Numbered from the stretch's first letter, positions 18,087 through 28,699 are shown. The stretch is 64,000 nt of DNA from Borrelia persica No12 (GCF_000500045.1 NZ_AYOT01000146.1:248001-312000); one strand, 5' to 3'. Numbers and translations: made by a program. The notes: generated from the sequence alone by a model not told the origin.

Positions 18087-21000
18087 ATGAATATAGAAAA
18101 AGAATTGACTATAAAATTAAATGACAATCAAAATTTAAAAAAAATACAAAAATTTATTGAACAAAATATATCCTTCACATTAACAGGATATGAAGGGTTT
18201 TTTAAAGCTTTTTTAATTCACAAAATCAAAAAATATAGTAATAGTAATCAAGTGATATTAATAGTTAAAAATGAAAATATATCAGACGAAATTAAAAACG
18301 ATTTAACGCAAATTACAGATCAGATATACGAACTCAATTATTTCAGTCCTCTGGTATATAAAGGAATTGGCTCAAGAAGTAAAGTTTTTTGCGATCGAGT
18401 AAAATTTTTAATAAACTTTTATGAAAATAATCCTGGCATATATATTGTTTCACTCAAATCCCTACTTAGCAAAATCCCTTCAAAAAACAATCTATTTGAT
18501 AACATATACAAAATTCAAACAGATAAGATAATTGATATAGAAAATTTTGAAAAAAAACTTATAAAATTGGGATATGAAAAAACAATGAGGGTTACATTAC
18601 CTGGAGAATTTACAATAAAGAACGAAATAATAGACATACACTCATTTAATCACAAAGAACCAATAAGAATTTCTCTTAATACTGAAAAAGTAAAACAAAT
18701 ACACTATTTCAACCCTTTAACCCAATTAAACCACAAAAATGACATTTACGAATTCGACATAATTCCCAAAAAAGAAATAATTTGGAGTGAAAAAAACATA
18801 AGTAAATTGAAAAATCACATCAAAGAAAATGAATATAAAAAATTCTTTAAACAAATTGAAACAAAATATAATGCAAGAATAGAAGAAGCATTTTATCCAT
18901 TAATAGGAAAGACTTTACTAAGTCAAGAAATCAATGAAAATACACTAATTATCAATTTTGAAATACCAGACTTAAGAGAAGAAATCAAACAAATATATAA
19001 AGAATATGACAAACTCTATAGCCAAGCAATAGAATCAGACATAAAAATAATAGCACCAAAAGAAATCTTCATTAATGCCAATGATTTAAAATTAAAGACC
19101 AATATCTATTTCACAAAAACCAATACAAACAGCCAAACAAAAGAATTTGTAGAATTTCAAATTGAAAGTGAGCATAGATTTTCTTCAAATATTGTACTTG
19201 CAAAACAGGAAATACAAAACTGGCTTAATAATGGATTTCAAGTAATTATTGCAGCAGAATCTAACTCACAAAAAGAAAAATTAAAATACATTTTTAAAGA
19301 CATACCTAAAATCAAAATTACAGTTATAAAAATATCAAGCTCACTTATAATAAATGAAAACAAAATAGCTATTATTACCGAAGCAGATATCTTTAATAAA
19401 AAACAAAAAACAAATAAAAACTTCGAATCATCAAAAACAAAACCTATTGATTCATTTATCGAAGTTGAAAAAAATAGTCATATTGTCCACATAAACCATG
19501 GAATTGGAATATTTAGACAAATAAAAAGAATTAAAACAAGCCTTATTGAAAAAGACTATATTGAAATTGAATATGCTGATAATGAAAAATTATTTATTCC
19601 TATTGAACAAACACACCTCATTCAAAGATATATTGGAAATGAAGCTCAAAATATAAAGCTAGACAAAATAAGCTCAAAAACCTGGGAAAAGAAAAAGGCT
19701 TATGCAAAGAAAAAAATCGATGCAATTGCCGATCAACTTGTTGAACTTTATGCAGAAAGAGAAAACACCACAGGATTTAAGTATCCTCAAGATGATGAAT
19801 GGCAATTATTATTTGAATCAGAATTTCCATATGATGAGACTCCAGATCAATTAACAGCAATATCAGAAATCAAACAAGACATGATGAGTGCCAAAGTAAT
19901 GGACAGACTCTTATGCGGGGATGTTGGATTTGGAAAAACTGAAGTTGCAATGCGAGCCGCATTTAAAGCTGTTATGGGGAAAAAACAAGTGGCAATACTA
20001 TCTCCAACAACAATTCTTACAGAACAACATTTCAACACCTTTAAAAAAAGATTTAAAAACTTTCCAATTCAAATTGCAATGATCAGCAGATTTACAAACA
20101 AATCAAAAGAAAAGGAAATTATGCAAGGTCTTAAAACAGGAAGCATTGACATCATAATTGGAACACATAAGATACTATCCAAAAAAATAATATATAAAGA
20201 CTTGGGTCTAATTATTATTGACGAAGAACAAAGATTTGGAGTTAGAGAAAAAGAAAAATTAAAAGAAATAAAAGTCTCTGTTGATTCTCTTGCGCTCTCA
20301 GCAACTCCAATTCCTCGTTCTCTTCACATGTCATTAATCAAACTAAGAGACATTTCTGTTTTAAAAACTCCACCCCAAAACAGAATTAAAATAGAAACTT
20401 ACGTTGAAGAATTTAGCGAAATATTAATTAAACATGCAATTGAAAATGAACTCTCACGAGATGGACAAGTTTTTTTTGTACATCACAATATTCAAGAACT
20501 AGATTCAATAAAAGCAATGATAGAAAAAGTAGTCCCCTATGCAAGAATTGCAATTATTCATGCAAAACTTACAGGCGAACAAATTGAAAATATCATGCAT
20601 AATTTTATAAATAAATTATATCAAGTACTACTAGCAACAATAATCATTGAAAATGGAATAGATATTGAAAATGCAAATACAATAATAATCAACAATGCAA
20701 ATAGATTTGGACTTGCACAATTATATCAACTAAGAGGAAGAGTCGGTCGAAGTTCAAAAAAAGCATTTGCCTATTTCTTATATAAAGAAAATTCAAATCT
20801 CAATGAAGGTGCTATTGAAAGACTAAGAGCGATATCTGAATTTTCAGAACTTGGAGCAGGATTTCAAATCGCAATGAAAGATATGGAAATAAGAGGTGTT
20901 GGAAATTTACTTGGAAGAGAACAACATGGTGAGATTGAATCTATGGGACTCGATTATTACTTAACAATGTTAAATAAAGCAATTGAAAAAAGAATGGGTA

Positions 21001-21464
21001 AAATTTCAAAGAAAAATGAAATCAACATTGAAATCAATTACAATGGATTTATTCCCGACAACTACATAAATAATGAAAAACATAAAATATCAATTTACAA
21101 AAGAATTTCAGCAATTCAAAGTGAAGAAGAAAATAACCAAATAAGAGCCGAAATTTATGATAAATTTGGACCAATACCCAATGAACTCAATACCCTGTTT
21201 ATTTTATCAGAATTAAAATTACTTGCAAAAAAACTCAATATTACAAGCCTTAAAGAAAGAAATGGCTTACTTGAAATTGAATATCTAGATATAGATAGTA
21301 TTCCTGTTACAAGGATAATGCAAATTATTAAAGATAATCCCACTATCTTAAAACTCAATCAAGAATATAAAAATTCGATTTTTTTAAATCTAAATCCCAA
21401 TATCATTCAAAATACAGACAAAATAAGTTGGATATATAAAAATTTAAATGTATTATTAGAATAA
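18087..21464 (+). CDS. mfd: Transcription-repair coupling factor Mfd
   Basis: A 1125-residue DNA translocase that displaces RNA polymerase stalled at lesions and recruits UvrA. The order of domains is standard: a UvrB-like N-terminal part (about 1-380), a CarD-like RNA polymerase interaction domain around HINHGIGIFRQIKRI (about 470-540), then a RecG-like helicase motor with Walker A GDVGFGKTE (K617), a DEEQ box (D712), SATPIPRSLHM and RGRVGRSSKKAFAY. The C-terminal TRCF domain follows. Length is normal and no motif is missing. The start has AAAGGT eight bases upstream. ackA follows after 11 bases, so the two may be co-transcribed. Confidence 0.97.
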   Translation: MNIEKELTIKLNDNQNLKKIQKFIEQNISFTLTGYEGFFKAFLIHKIKKYSNSNQVILIVKNENISDEIKNDLTQITDQIYELNYFSPLVYKGIGSRSKVFCDRVKFLINFYENNPGIYIVSLKSLLSKIPSKNNLFDNIYKIQTDKIIDIENFEKKLIKLGYEKTMRVTLPGEFTIKNEIIDIHSFNHKEPIRISLNTEKVKQIHYFNPLTQLNHKNDIYEFDIIPKKEIIWSEKNISKLKNHIKENEYKKFFKQIETKYNARIEEAFYPLIGKTLLSQEINENTLIINFEIPDLREEIKQIYKEYDKLYSQAIESDIKIIAPKEIFINANDLKLKTNIYFTKTNTNSQTKEFVEFQIESEHRFSSNIVLAKQEIQNWLNNGFQVIIAAESNSQKEKLKYIFKDIPKIKITVIKISSSLIINENKIAIITEADIFNKKQKTNKNFESSKTKPIDSFIEVEKNSHIVHINHGIGIFRQIKRIKTSLIEKDYIEIEYADNEKLFIPIEQTHLIQRYIGNEAQNIKLDKISSKTWEKKKAYAKKKIDAIADQLVELYAERENTTGFKYPQDDEWQLLFESEFPYDETPDQLTAISEIKQDMMSAKVMDRLLCGDVGFGKTEVAMRAAFKAVMGKKQVAILSPTTILTEQHFNTFKKRFKNFPIQIAMISRFTNKSKEKEIMQGLKTGSIDIIIGTHKILSKKIIYKDLGLIIIDEEQRFGVREKEKLKEIKVSVDSLALSATPIPRSLHMSLIKLRDISVLKTPPQNRIKIETYVEEFSEILIKHAIENELSRDGQVFFVHHNIQELDSIKAMIEKVVPYARIAIIHAKLTGEQIENIMHNFINKLYQVLLATIIIENGIDIENANTIIINNANRFGLAQLYQLRGRVGRSSKKAFAYFLYKENSNLNEGAIERLRAISEFSELGAGFQIAMKDMEIRGVGNLLGREQHGEIESMGLDYYLTMLNKAIEKRMGKISKKNEINIEINYNGFIPDNYINNEKHKISIYKRISAIQSEEENNQIRAEIYDKFGPIPNELNTLFILSELKLLAKKLNITSLKERNGLLEIEYLDIDSIPVTRIMQIIKDNPTILKLNQEYKNSIFLNLNPNIIQNTDKISWIYKNLNVLLE

Positions 21465-21475
21465 TTGGATAAAAT

Positions 21476-22702
21476 ATGAGAATATTAATATTAAATACAG
21501 GAAGTTCCTCATTAAAATTTACACTCTATGAACATCAACATAAAAACACACAAATATTAGCATCAGGAATAATTGAAAAAATCAAAACAAAAGAATCAAT
21601 AATCAAAATTAAGTTCAAAAATAACTTCCTCGAGCTAACAAATCTAAATATCAAATCACACAAAGAAGCACTAAAACATTTAATTAAAATTTTAACAAAC
21701 AAAAAAACAAAAATTATCAATCACCCAGATGAAATTCAAGGAATAGGACACAGAGTCGTACATGGAGGTCCAAAATTTAAAAACTCAGTTATACTTAACA
21801 AAAACATATTAAATGAATTAAAACAAATATCTTACCTTGCACCTCTTCACAATCCAACTGCAATAAAAGTAATAGAAAAAGTGTTTACACTATTTCCAAA
21901 TACAAAACAAGTTTCATGTTTTGACACATCATGGCATCAAACCATAAATGAAAACGCATTCTTATATGCCGTACCATATTCTTGGTATAAAGATTATCAT
22001 ATTAGAAAATATGGGTTCCACGGTTTATCATATGCATATATAACTAAAAGAGCCGCAAAAATACTTAACAAGTATATATGCGATCTAAATCTAATAATAT
22101 TACATCTAGGCAATGGAGCAAGTATTAATGCTGTTAAGGGAGGAATATCACACGACACAAGCATGGGTCTAACTCCTCTTGAAGGACTAGTAATGGGCAC
22201 AAGAAGTGGAGATATAGATCCTGCCATTTTTCCTTTAATGAGCAAAATATTAAAAAAAACTCCAAGACAAATTGAAGATATCCTTAACAAGGAAAGTGGT
22301 ATACTGGGCATATCTTGCAAATCAAATGATTTAAGAGATATTTGGAAGGAAATTGAACATAACAAGTACAATTCTAAACTTGCAGTTGAAATAATGGCTT
22401 ATAGAATCAAAAAATATATTGGTTCTTATCTTGCCGTTCTAGACTTTAATATTGATGCAATAATTTTTACAGCAGGAATCGGTGTTACCGATTATGAAAT
22501 CAGAAGATTATCACTTCAAGGCTTTAAAAAAATTGGAATTGACATTGATCTTCAAAAAAACAATTTAGCAATAGATAAAAATAAAGAATCTGACATATCA
22601 AGCAGCAAAAGTAAGGTAAAAATACTTGTAATACCAACAAATGAAGAATTAACCATACTTGAAGACACTTACAATCTCATCAAAAACAATCACAATGATT
22701 GA
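21476..22702 (+). CDS. ackA: Acetate kinase
   Basis: A 408-residue ASKHA-fold kinase interconverting acetate plus ATP with acetyl phosphate. Signature motifs are present: [14 protein letters not shown] at the N-terminus, [53 protein letters not shown] and TAGIGVTD. Together with phosphate acetyltransferase, encoded further along this window, it makes acetyl-CoA from acetate; in B. burgdorferi this is considered the source of acetyl-CoA for isoprenoid synthesis by the mevalonate route. It lies 11 bases after mfd. No anomalies are seen. Confidence 0.97.
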   Translation: MRILILNTGSSSLKFTLYEHQHKNTQILASGIIEKIKTKESIIKIKFKNNFLELTNLNIKSHKEALKHLIKILTNKKTKIINHPDEIQGIGHRVVHGGPKFKNSVILNKNILNELKQISYLAPLHNPTAIKVIEKVFTLFPNTKQVSCFDTSWHQTINENAFLYAVPYSWYKDYHIRKYGFHGLSYAYITKRAAKILNKYICDLNLIILHLGNGASINAVKGGISHDTSMGLTPLEGLVMGTRSGDIDPAIFPLMSKILKKTPRQIEDILNKESGILGISCKSNDLRDIWKEIEHNKYNSKLAVEIMAYRIKKYIGSYLAVLDFNIDAIIFTAGIGVTDYEIRRLSLQGFKKIGIDIDLQKNNLAIDKNKESDISSSKSKVKILVIPTNEELTILEDTYNLIKNNHND

Positions 22703-22780
22703 TATAAAATTTTAACTCAAGATATTTCCTCTAAACAAAATAAATACCTAATAGCAATACCTCATGATACATAAATCAAA

Positions 22781-23326
22781 TCAAAGCAAGGCCTTCGCTT
22801 TAACATCCTCAAGTACACTCTCACCCTTAACAATCTTAAGTAAAGCAAAAGCAAACTCAAAAGCCGTGCCAACACCCTTAGAAGTGATAAAATTATTACT
22901 AATAACAACAGCCTCATCAACAAACTTGCCATCAATAACACCATTCTCAAGTCCTGGATAACAGGTAAACTTGTTTTTACCCAAAAGTCCTTTTGCAGCA
23001 AGAACAACTACTGGTGATGCACAAATAGCCGCAATCAACTTGCCCTGTAAATTCATACTTCTTAAAATATTATCTAAATCCTTAGATTCAAAAAGATTTG
23101 TAGCACCAGGCATTCCTCCAGGAAGTATAATTAAATCAAAATGATCCGATGTGCAATTTGATATTTTTTCATCTGCTCCAAAAATAAATCCTCTAGAACT
23201 TGAAACAAGTTTATTATCATTTAAACTTACAACTTTCAAATCAACATTTCCACGCTTTAAAATATCCATAGGAACTACAGCTTCAATCTCTTCAAAACCA
23301 TCTGCAAGTACAATTGCCACTCTCAT
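22781..23326 (-). CDS. DJ-1/PfpI superfamily protein (ThiJ-like)
   Basis: A 181-residue single-domain protein of the DJ-1/PfpI/ThiJ family. The nucleophile elbow AAICASP carries the conserved cysteine (about residue 106), the early glutamate is in GFEEIEA, and the glycine-rich turn is LPGGMPGA. Members of this subgroup act as oxidative-stress proteins, glyoxalases or deglycases. Older annotations as a thiazole-phosphate synthesis enzyme are not supported, since Borrelia lacks that pathway as far as I recall. It is followed on the same strand by nothing close and preceded by tRNA-Met. The ribosome site AAGGAG is well placed. Confidence 0.9.
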   Translation of the reverse strand: MRVAIVLADGFEEIEAVVPMDILKRGNVDLKVVSLNDNKLVSSSRGFIFGADEKISNCTSDHFDLIILPGGMPGATNLFESKDLDNILRSMNLQGKLIAAICASPVVVLAAKGLLGKNKFTCYPGLENGVIDGKFVDEAVVISNNFITSKGVGTAFEFAFALLKIVKGESVLEDVKAKALL

Positions 23327-23342
23327 AATACAAACTCCTTAA

Positions 23343-23416
23343 TGCTGATGGAGGGACTTGAACCCACGGCCACTCGGATATGAGCCGAGTGCTCTAACCA
23401 ACTGAGCTACATCAGC
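23343..23416 (-). tRNA. tRNA with anticodon CAT (elongator tRNA-Met likely)
   Basis: A 74-base cloverleaf on the minus strand with acceptor GCTGATG/CATCAGC, D-loop AGTTGGTTAGA, anticodon loop CTCATAT and T arm GTGGGTTCAAGTCCCTC; discriminator A. It lacks the three G-C anticodon-stem pairs of the initiator. Overall it resembles elongator Met, though the lysidine-modified tRNA-Ile2 also carries CAT and is not excluded. Confidence 0.9.
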
Positions 23417-23429
23417 TTACAGCCATTAA

Positions 23430-23458
23430 AGTGTATAAATTCAAAGATATTTTGTCAA
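23430..23458 (-). promoter_or_regulatory. Promoter of tRNA-Met
   Basis: On the minus strand TTGACA (23458-23453) is followed by 17 bases and TACACT (23435-23430), 14 bases before the tRNA. The -35 is perfect and the -10 matches 4/6. Confidence 0.75.
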
Positions 23459-23717
23459 TATAAAACCACACTCTTTATGATATTTACTAATTTTTTACTA
23501 AAAAGCAGTATCAAAACTCTAAATGATAACAAAATTTCAAAAAATAATACTTATAATCAATTAAAACATCTAACATAAATCGGAAATAACAATTCATTTA
23601 TAATTTAAGTACAAAAAATATATTGAAATGATTTTGAAAATATCAATAAACTTGAAATAAGGAAATTCAAAACAATATGATATACTTATAAATCGAAAAA
23701 AAACTGGTATGGTTTAA
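23459..23717. other. Intergenic region before the NagZ-like gene, nothing recognised
   Basis: From tRNA-Met (23416) to the next gene (23718) there are about 300 bases. Apart from the tRNA promoter the sequence is low-complexity A/T with no open frame on either strand, no hairpin of note and no convincing promoter. Several TTGAAA-like hexamers occur, but none has a good -10 at the right distance. Confidence 0.6.
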
Positions 23718-25373
23718 ATGAAAAAAATTATTTATATAATTATCTTCTTAATTAACAATAATTGCTCTGCTTATGATTTTTGGAGCATAGAAAACAAAGA
23801 AAAATTAATAGAACAAATAGTAAGTCAAATGAATGACAAAGAATTATTGGGACAAATATTTATGATAAGCTATCCAAAAGAACAAATAACGAAATTTACT
23901 CTAGACTTCATAAAAGAAAAAAATTTAGGTGGAATTAAAATCTTTGGATGGAATGCAAAAAATTTGCACAAGCTAATAGAAAGCATAAATAAAGCACAAT
24001 CAATGTCTCAAAACAATAGATTTAAAATTCCTTTATTTATAGCAACAGACCAAGAAGGTGGATGGACACAACATGTTAAACTTCACACATCAAAAACAAT
24101 AGGAAATCTTGGAATTACAGCCACTCTATCACCAAATGATTCTTATCTTACAGGATACCACATAGCAAATGAATTAAAACAACTTGGAATTAACATGAAT
24201 TTTGCTCCAATAACAGATATCTATAGCAATGAAGAAAATTTTATAATAGGACCAAGAACATATTCAAATAATCCACAAATCGTATCTCTATTTGCATTGG
24301 CTTTTTACAAAGGACAAAAACAAGCAGGAGTAATCTCAACGGCAAAACACTTTCCCGGACATGGCAATACCATTACTGATTCTCATACAAAAATACCAAT
24401 AATAAGTTCAAATTTAAAAGAAATTCAAACAAATGAATTATTACCATACAAAATACTAATAAAAGAAAACATTCCAATGATTATGAGTGGACACTTAGCA
24501 TATCCAATGCTTACAAATGGCAAAGCAATACCTGCCTCCTCATCAATCAAAATTATCAAAGAGATACTCAGAAGAGACTTAAAATATGAAAATTTAATAA
24601 TAACAGATGACCTGTTGATGAATGCAGTGAGATATCAAAATGAAAGTATTTATGACACAATTGAACGAATTATCAGAACAGAAACTGACATTTTATTAAT
24701 ATCATTAAACGAAAATATACAAAACAACGCATATAATCAATTATTAAATCTTATGCAACAAGACAATGAAATAAGAGAAAACATTATCAAATCCAATAAA
24801 AGAATACTTAGAATAAAATTAGAATACTTAAAAGAAAAAAGAAACAAAAAAGACATTTTTCCAAACTATAAAAATGCTCAAGAAATACCTACAAAAGAAG
24901 CCAAATTTTTTTTTGAGCAAAATACATTAAGAGGCATAACAAAAATAAAAATATCAAAAAAATTATCAAAGGACAAAAAAACATTATTAATATCACCCTA
25001 TAAAACAATGATTCAGGTAGGGAAAACAATATTTAAAAATAATTATGGATATTATTACGACTATTATCCACTAAACAAAATAAATCCCAAACAATTGCAA
25101 GAAATAAAAAATTTAATTGAAAAAAATGAACAAGTGATTTTTAATATATCAACGCCTGCCAGTCTCAAATACATAGAAAACCTGAAAGAATATAAAGATA
25201 AAATAAGTATAATCGTCTCCCTTACTCCCCAACACATTAAAAAACTTAACTGGATAGAAAACATAGTAATAGTATATGGAACTACAACACTATCTTTTAA
25301 ATCTGGATTTTTAACTTTAACAGAAGATTTCAACCCACAAGGACAAATACCTTTAATGAATTTTAAAAATTAA
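23718..25373 (+). CDS. Glycoside hydrolase family 3, NagZ-type beta-N-acetylhexosaminidase, exported
   Basis: A 551-residue family 3 glycosidase. The N-acetylglucosaminidase subgroup is indicated by [17 protein letters not shown], then the His-containing loop DSHTKIP that acts as acid/base in NagZ enzymes, and the nucleophile Asp in [10 protein letters not shown]. The first 20 residues form a hydrophobic export signal, so it likely acts on cell-wall GlcNAc-MurNAc fragments outside the cytoplasm. The extra C-terminal domain (about 360-551) recalls the two-domain exported enzyme of Bacillus. Older annotation as beta-glucosidase is less likely given the KHFPGHG/DSH pair. No strong ribosome site precedes the ATG. 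The stop overlaps the convergent DHH gene by 11 bases. Confidence 0.87.
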   Translation: MKKIIYIIIFLINNNCSAYDFWSIENKEKLIEQIVSQMNDKELLGQIFMISYPKEQITKFTLDFIKEKNLGGIKIFGWNAKNLHKLIESINKAQSMSQNNRFKIPLFIATDQEGGWTQHVKLHTSKTIGNLGITATLSPNDSYLTGYHIANELKQLGINMNFAPITDIYSNEENFIIGPRTYSNNPQIVSLFALAFYKGQKQAGVISTAKHFPGHGNTITDSHTKIPIISSNLKEIQTNELLPYKILIKENIPMIMSGHLAYPMLTNGKAIPASSSIKIIKEILRRDLKYENLIITDDLLMNAVRYQNESIYDTIERIIRTETDILLISLNENIQNNAYNQLLNLMQQDNEIRENIIKSNKRILRIKLEYLKEKRNKKDIFPNYKNAQEIPTKEAKFFFEQNTLRGITKIKISKKLSKDKKTLLISPYKTMIQVGKTIFKNNYGYYYDYYPLNKINPKQLQEIKNLIEKNEQVIFNISTPASLKYIENLKEYKDKISIIVSLTPQHIKKLNWIENIVIVYGTTTLSFKSGFLTLTEDFNPQGQIPLMNFKN

Positions 25374-26322
25374 TAGCATCCTTAATATATGCAATTATTT
25401 GATTCTCCAAAAGATTTAAAGCACTATTTTTTACCTTAAATCCACTGGCATGCTTATGTCCGCCACCTCCAAAACATTTTGCAAGTTCCCCCACATCAAA
25501 ATATTCCTTAGAACGAAGTCCCACCAAAATAGAACCATCCTCTGTTTCCTTTAAAATAATTAATATCTCATTATTCTCAACATTAGAGAGAAGTGAATAA
25601 AACAGCTCATTCACACCACTAACACTATTATCTCTCTTAGAATTAAAGGGTAAAATAGTTAACAATACCTTTCCATCAAAATATGTTCTAAGATTATTTA
25701 GCATAACACCAAGCATATCTATTGAAGCTAAACTTTTCACAGATTCAACATAATTATAGATATCTTTAAGGATTAAACCTTTAGAAACAAGCCTGGCTAT
25801 CATTTCAAAAGGCTCAGGATCACTATTTGAAATAAATCTAAAAAATCCTGTATCTGTGCAAAATCCCACTAAAATATACCATGCCTCTTCCTTAGTAACT
25901 TCATATCCAGATGCTCTAATTAACTTTTCAATTAAAAAAGTTGTTGATGGAGCATTAGGATCAATATATCCAAGGGTATCCAACCTATCTCCAGAAGCAT
26001 GATGATCAATAACAAGAATAGGCATATCTTTTACATAAAAAACAAATTCATCTCCAATGCGATCAAAGATGGAACAATCCAAAATAATAACAGCATAACC
26101 TGATGAATTAATATCCGGCCATCTAGACAAAAATTGATCTCTAAAGGGAAGTATCTCTTTCCTTACAAATGGACCTTCATTTATCATAATAGCCTTTTTA
26201 CCTATTCTACGCAAAAAAGAAGCCAAAGCTAAAGATGAACCAATACAATCAAAATCGGGATCCTTATGTCCAACAATAATAAAATTGTCATACTTTTTAA
26301 TAAATTCAATAACATCTATCAT
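25363..26322 (-). CDS. DHH/DHHA1 phosphoesterase (NrnA-like)
   Basis: A 319-residue DHH-family phosphoesterase. The metal ligands appear as [13 protein letters not shown] (residues 18-30), the ILDCS aspartate (about 78), and the signature VIDHHASGD (about 105). The DHHA1 domain ends with [11 protein letters not shown]. This arrangement is that of NrnA or Pap-type enzymes, which degrade nanoRNAs, pAp or cyclic dinucleotide products such as pApA; Borrelia make c-di-AMP, so a role in that pathway is plausible. RecJ is excluded by the short length. Its 3' end overlaps the glycosidase gene tail to tail, with no terminator visible. Confidence 0.9.
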   Translation of the reverse strand: MIDVIEFIKKYDNFIIVGHKDPDFDCIGSSLALASFLRRIGKKAIMINEGPFVRKEILPFRDQFLSRWPDINSSGYAVIILDCSIFDRIGDEFVFYVKDMPILVIDHHASGDRLDTLGYIDPNAPSTTFLIEKLIRASGYEVTKEEAWYILVGFCTDTGFFRFISNSDPEPFEMIARLVSKGLILKDIYNYVESVKSLASIDMLGVMLNNLRTYFDGKVLLTILPFNSKRDNSVSGVNELFYSLLSNVENNEILIILKETEDGSILVGLRSKEYFDVGELAKCFGGGGHKHASGFKVKNSALNLLENQIIAYIKDAINF

Positions 26323-26453
26323 AAAAAAACATTAACAAACCTTTCATATAAAGCAATAATTACATCTTATAATTAAATATTTTACAATATTTTCATAAAA
26401 AATTATAAGCATCATGTTATAATTGAACGTATCATAATCTTAAGGATTTATAA

Positions 26454-26909
26454 ATGGATAACAACGAACAAAGCGTAATTGTAAAAGCATTTCAATTGGC
26501 TGAAGCTGCAAGAAATAATGCATATTCTCCGTATTCAAAATTCAAAGTGGGAGCTTGTATTAAAACTAAAGACAATTTATTTTTTCAAGGTTCAAATGTT
26601 GAAAATGCAAGTTTTGGAGCAACTCGATGTGCAGAACAAGCTGCAATAATAAACATGATATCATCTGTTGGAACACAAAAAATAGATTTTATATTAATCA
26701 CAACAATCCCAGCAAGTGTTCCATGTGCAATATGTCGTCAAGTAATGTCAGAGTTTTTCCAAGATGATACTAAAATACTAATAACAGATCCCAACCAATT
26801 TAATATAAGTAAAACGGTTCTAAAAACTTACACACTTAAAGATTTACTTCAATTTCCATTTAACAAAGAAGAACTATCAAAAATATTTCAAGCAAATCAA
26901 ATAACATAA
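26454..26909 (+). CDS. cdd: Cytidine deaminase
   Basis: A 151-residue zinc-dependent cytidine/deoxycytidine deaminase of the short tetrameric type. Zinc ligands are Cys59, Cys91 and Cys94, and Glu61 is the proton shuttle in RCAEQAA; the second motif is PCAICRQVM. The substrate-binding NVENASFG is at residues 48-55. It converts cytidine to uridine in pyrimidine salvage, which Borrelia depends on because it lacks de novo synthesis. A C-terminal extension of about 15 residues follows the catalytic core. The ribosome site is AAGGA. The neighbour is convergent, so the gene is probably monocistronic. Confidence 0.95.
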   Translation: MDNNEQSVIVKAFQLAEAARNNAYSPYSKFKVGACIKTKDNLFFQGSNVENASFGATRCAEQAAIINMISSVGTQKIDFILITTIPASVPCAICRQVMSEFFQDDTKILITDPNQFNISKTVLKTYTLKDLLQFPFNKEELSKIFQANQIT

Positions 26910-26951
26910 CATACAAATCTTACATAAAGGATTTAGCATAAAATCTAAATA

Positions 26952-27320
26952 TCACTTTAAAACGCCAAGAGAAACAATAGCCTTAGCAAACTCACTTAAC
27001 TGATTGGAACTAATGGTACCTGCTGATAAATCAAAAATTTCTAAGATAATTCTTTTCTCATCAAAATTAAACTCATGATCCACGATTTCTAATGACAAAA
27101 AATTAATAATTGGAATAAATTCATCAATAAAAGCATATATTCCCTTATCAAAATTAAAATTTTCATAATAATAATTAAACACATTTTCCAAAGCTTTCTT
27201 ATCAAAGATTTTAAGAAAATCATAAAAAACATTCTCGACATTCTTCACATTATTCATTAAAATTTCATCCTTAGAAATACACTTTTTACACTTTTTAACA
27301 AATAATTTAGATTGCAACAT
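26952..27320 (-). CDS. Conserved hypothetical protein (BB0617-like)
   Basis: A short soluble protein of 122 residues. The start is set by a strong GGAGG six bases before the ATG at 27320; an ATG 18 bases further upstream is in frame but precedes that site. The N-terminus is lysine-rich with a CKKC pair at residues 10-13. The rest is predicted helical, acidic and rich in Phe and Ile. No family is recognised and no membrane segment is present. It is divergent from the CDF transporter and convergent with cdd. The paired cysteines could bind a metal, but two ligands alone do not establish that. Confidence 0.75.
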   Translation of the reverse strand: MLQSKLFVKKCKKCISKDEILMNNVKNVENVFYDFLKIFDKKALENVFNYYYENFNFDKGIYAFIDEFIPIINFLSLEIVDHEFNFDEKRIILEIFDLSAGTISSNQLSEFAKAIVSLGVLK

Positions 27321-27430
27321 CAACTTCCTCCACTTCATTTAAGCTAATACAATTAATTGAATATTAAAAAAAATAATGTTATCTTTACACATAATAGGAT
27401 TATGCAATAAACTAAAGGAAAAGTGCAAAT

Positions 27431-28699
27431 ATGATTAAAATAATCACTTACAAAAATATCAATAACTGCACTCATTTAAATCTTGGAAAGATAGAAAAAA
27501 ACGAAATTTACATAGCTCATGTAGAAAACAATGTTAAGGTAATTTCATATTTAAAAGCTAAAATACAAGATGAAACAATTCAAATCAATCATTTTTACAT
27601 GGATCCAAATTTTCACGCAGAAGGGATAGAAAAAATATTAATACGTAATTTAATCTATTATGGAAAAAAAAACAAAATACAAAAAGTATTATGCAAAATC
27701 AATGATATAAGAGAAGAGTTGCAAAATCTAGGATTTATAAATAACAACAGTACATACGAAAAAGATTTAAATCCTGAAATAAAAAAAAATACAATAATCA
27801 TGAGAATAGGATTAATCTCAGTACTAGCAGAAATAGCATCAATAGCATCTAAACTTACTGTTGGTATTCTTTTTAATTCATTTGCACTAATAGCAGATGC
27901 ACTTCATGTCACATCAGATTTTATTTTATCCACAATTACATACTTCAGTTTAAAAATTACAGACAAACCAGAAACAATTCACTATCCTTATGGATATAAA
28001 AAAATGGAAAACCTAATAGCATTAATTATAGGAATAGTGATAATAATCTCAGGATTTACAATATTTGTAAAAACAACAGGATTAAATCAAATAATACATT
28101 TTACTAAGGAATCTGCATTGCATAATCATCATGAACACGATGATAAGGAAAACATATTAGAAATATTCTCAAATAATTCTTTTAAAAAAAGTATCTGGAT
28201 ACCATTAATACCTTTTATATTCTTTTTAGTAAAGATAATCGAACATATGGTAAAATTCCAAATCGGTAAAAGATATAACAACTATTTACTACTAGCATTA
28301 TCATCATCCGATAAAAATTGCATATTTTCTCACGGTGGCACCACATTAAGTTTATTACTTGCAACTTATGTATGGACAGGTTTTGACAAAATAATATCCA
28401 TATGCATTAGTCTTATGATGATCAAAGAAGGACTACACGTAATTATCAACAATGCAAACAATCTTTTATCAAAACAAGACATAGACTTAAAAAGAGAAAT
28501 AAAAAATACATTAAAAAATATGAATATCAACTTTAGAGAAATTAATTTTTATCATCAAGGAAATGAATTAAATCTTTATATCAAGCTAGATTTAAACCGT
28601 GAAGAAAATTTAGAAAAATTAATACAAAAAAAAGATAAAATAAAATATATAATAAAAGAATATTATCAAGAGATATGCGAGATTCATATATTGATATAA
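27431..28699 (+). CDS. Cation diffusion facilitator transporter with N-terminal GNAT-like domain
   Basis: A 422-residue protein of two parts. Residues 1-115 are cytosolic and resemble a GNAT acetyltransferase fold: MDPNFHAEGIEKILIRNLI is like the acetyl-CoA binding motif, followed by a terminal LQNLGF. Residues 125-422 form a CDF-type metal exporter with about six membrane spans. Span 2 has the metal half-site ADALHVTSD (D156, H159, D163) and the span 4-5 loop is rich in His and Asp (HNHHEHDD). The matching half-site in span 5, normally HxxxD, reads SSDKNCIFSHGG (D294, C297, H301), so its metal preference is probably unusual. Zn, Mn or Fe export are all possible. A C-terminal cytoplasmic domain follows. 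Confidence 0.82.
   Translation: MIKIITYKNINNCTHLNLGKIEKNEIYIAHVENNVKVISYLKAKIQDETIQINHFYMDPNFHAEGIEKILIRNLIYYGKKNKIQKVLCKINDIREELQNLGFINNNSTYEKDLNPEIKKNTIIMRIGLISVLAEIASIASKLTVGILFNSFALIADALHVTSDFILSTITYFSLKITDKPETIHYPYGYKKMENLIALIIGIVIIISGFTIFVKTTGLNQIIHFTKESALHNHHEHDDKENILEIFSNNSFKKSIWIPLIPFIFFLVKIIEHMVKFQIGKRYNNYLLLALSSSDKNCIFSHGGTTLSLLLATYVWTGFDKIISICISLMMIKEGLHVIINNANNLLSKQDIDLKREIKNTLKNMNINFREINFYHQGNELNLYIKLDLNREENLEKLIQKKDKIKYIIKEYYQEICEIHILI

Noticed and set aside
23718..23785. Lipobox at NNNC in the NagZ-like protein
   Set aside because: The residues before the cysteine are polar (Asn), which does not fit even the relaxed spirochaetal lipobox. Cleavage after Ala by signal peptidase I is more likely.
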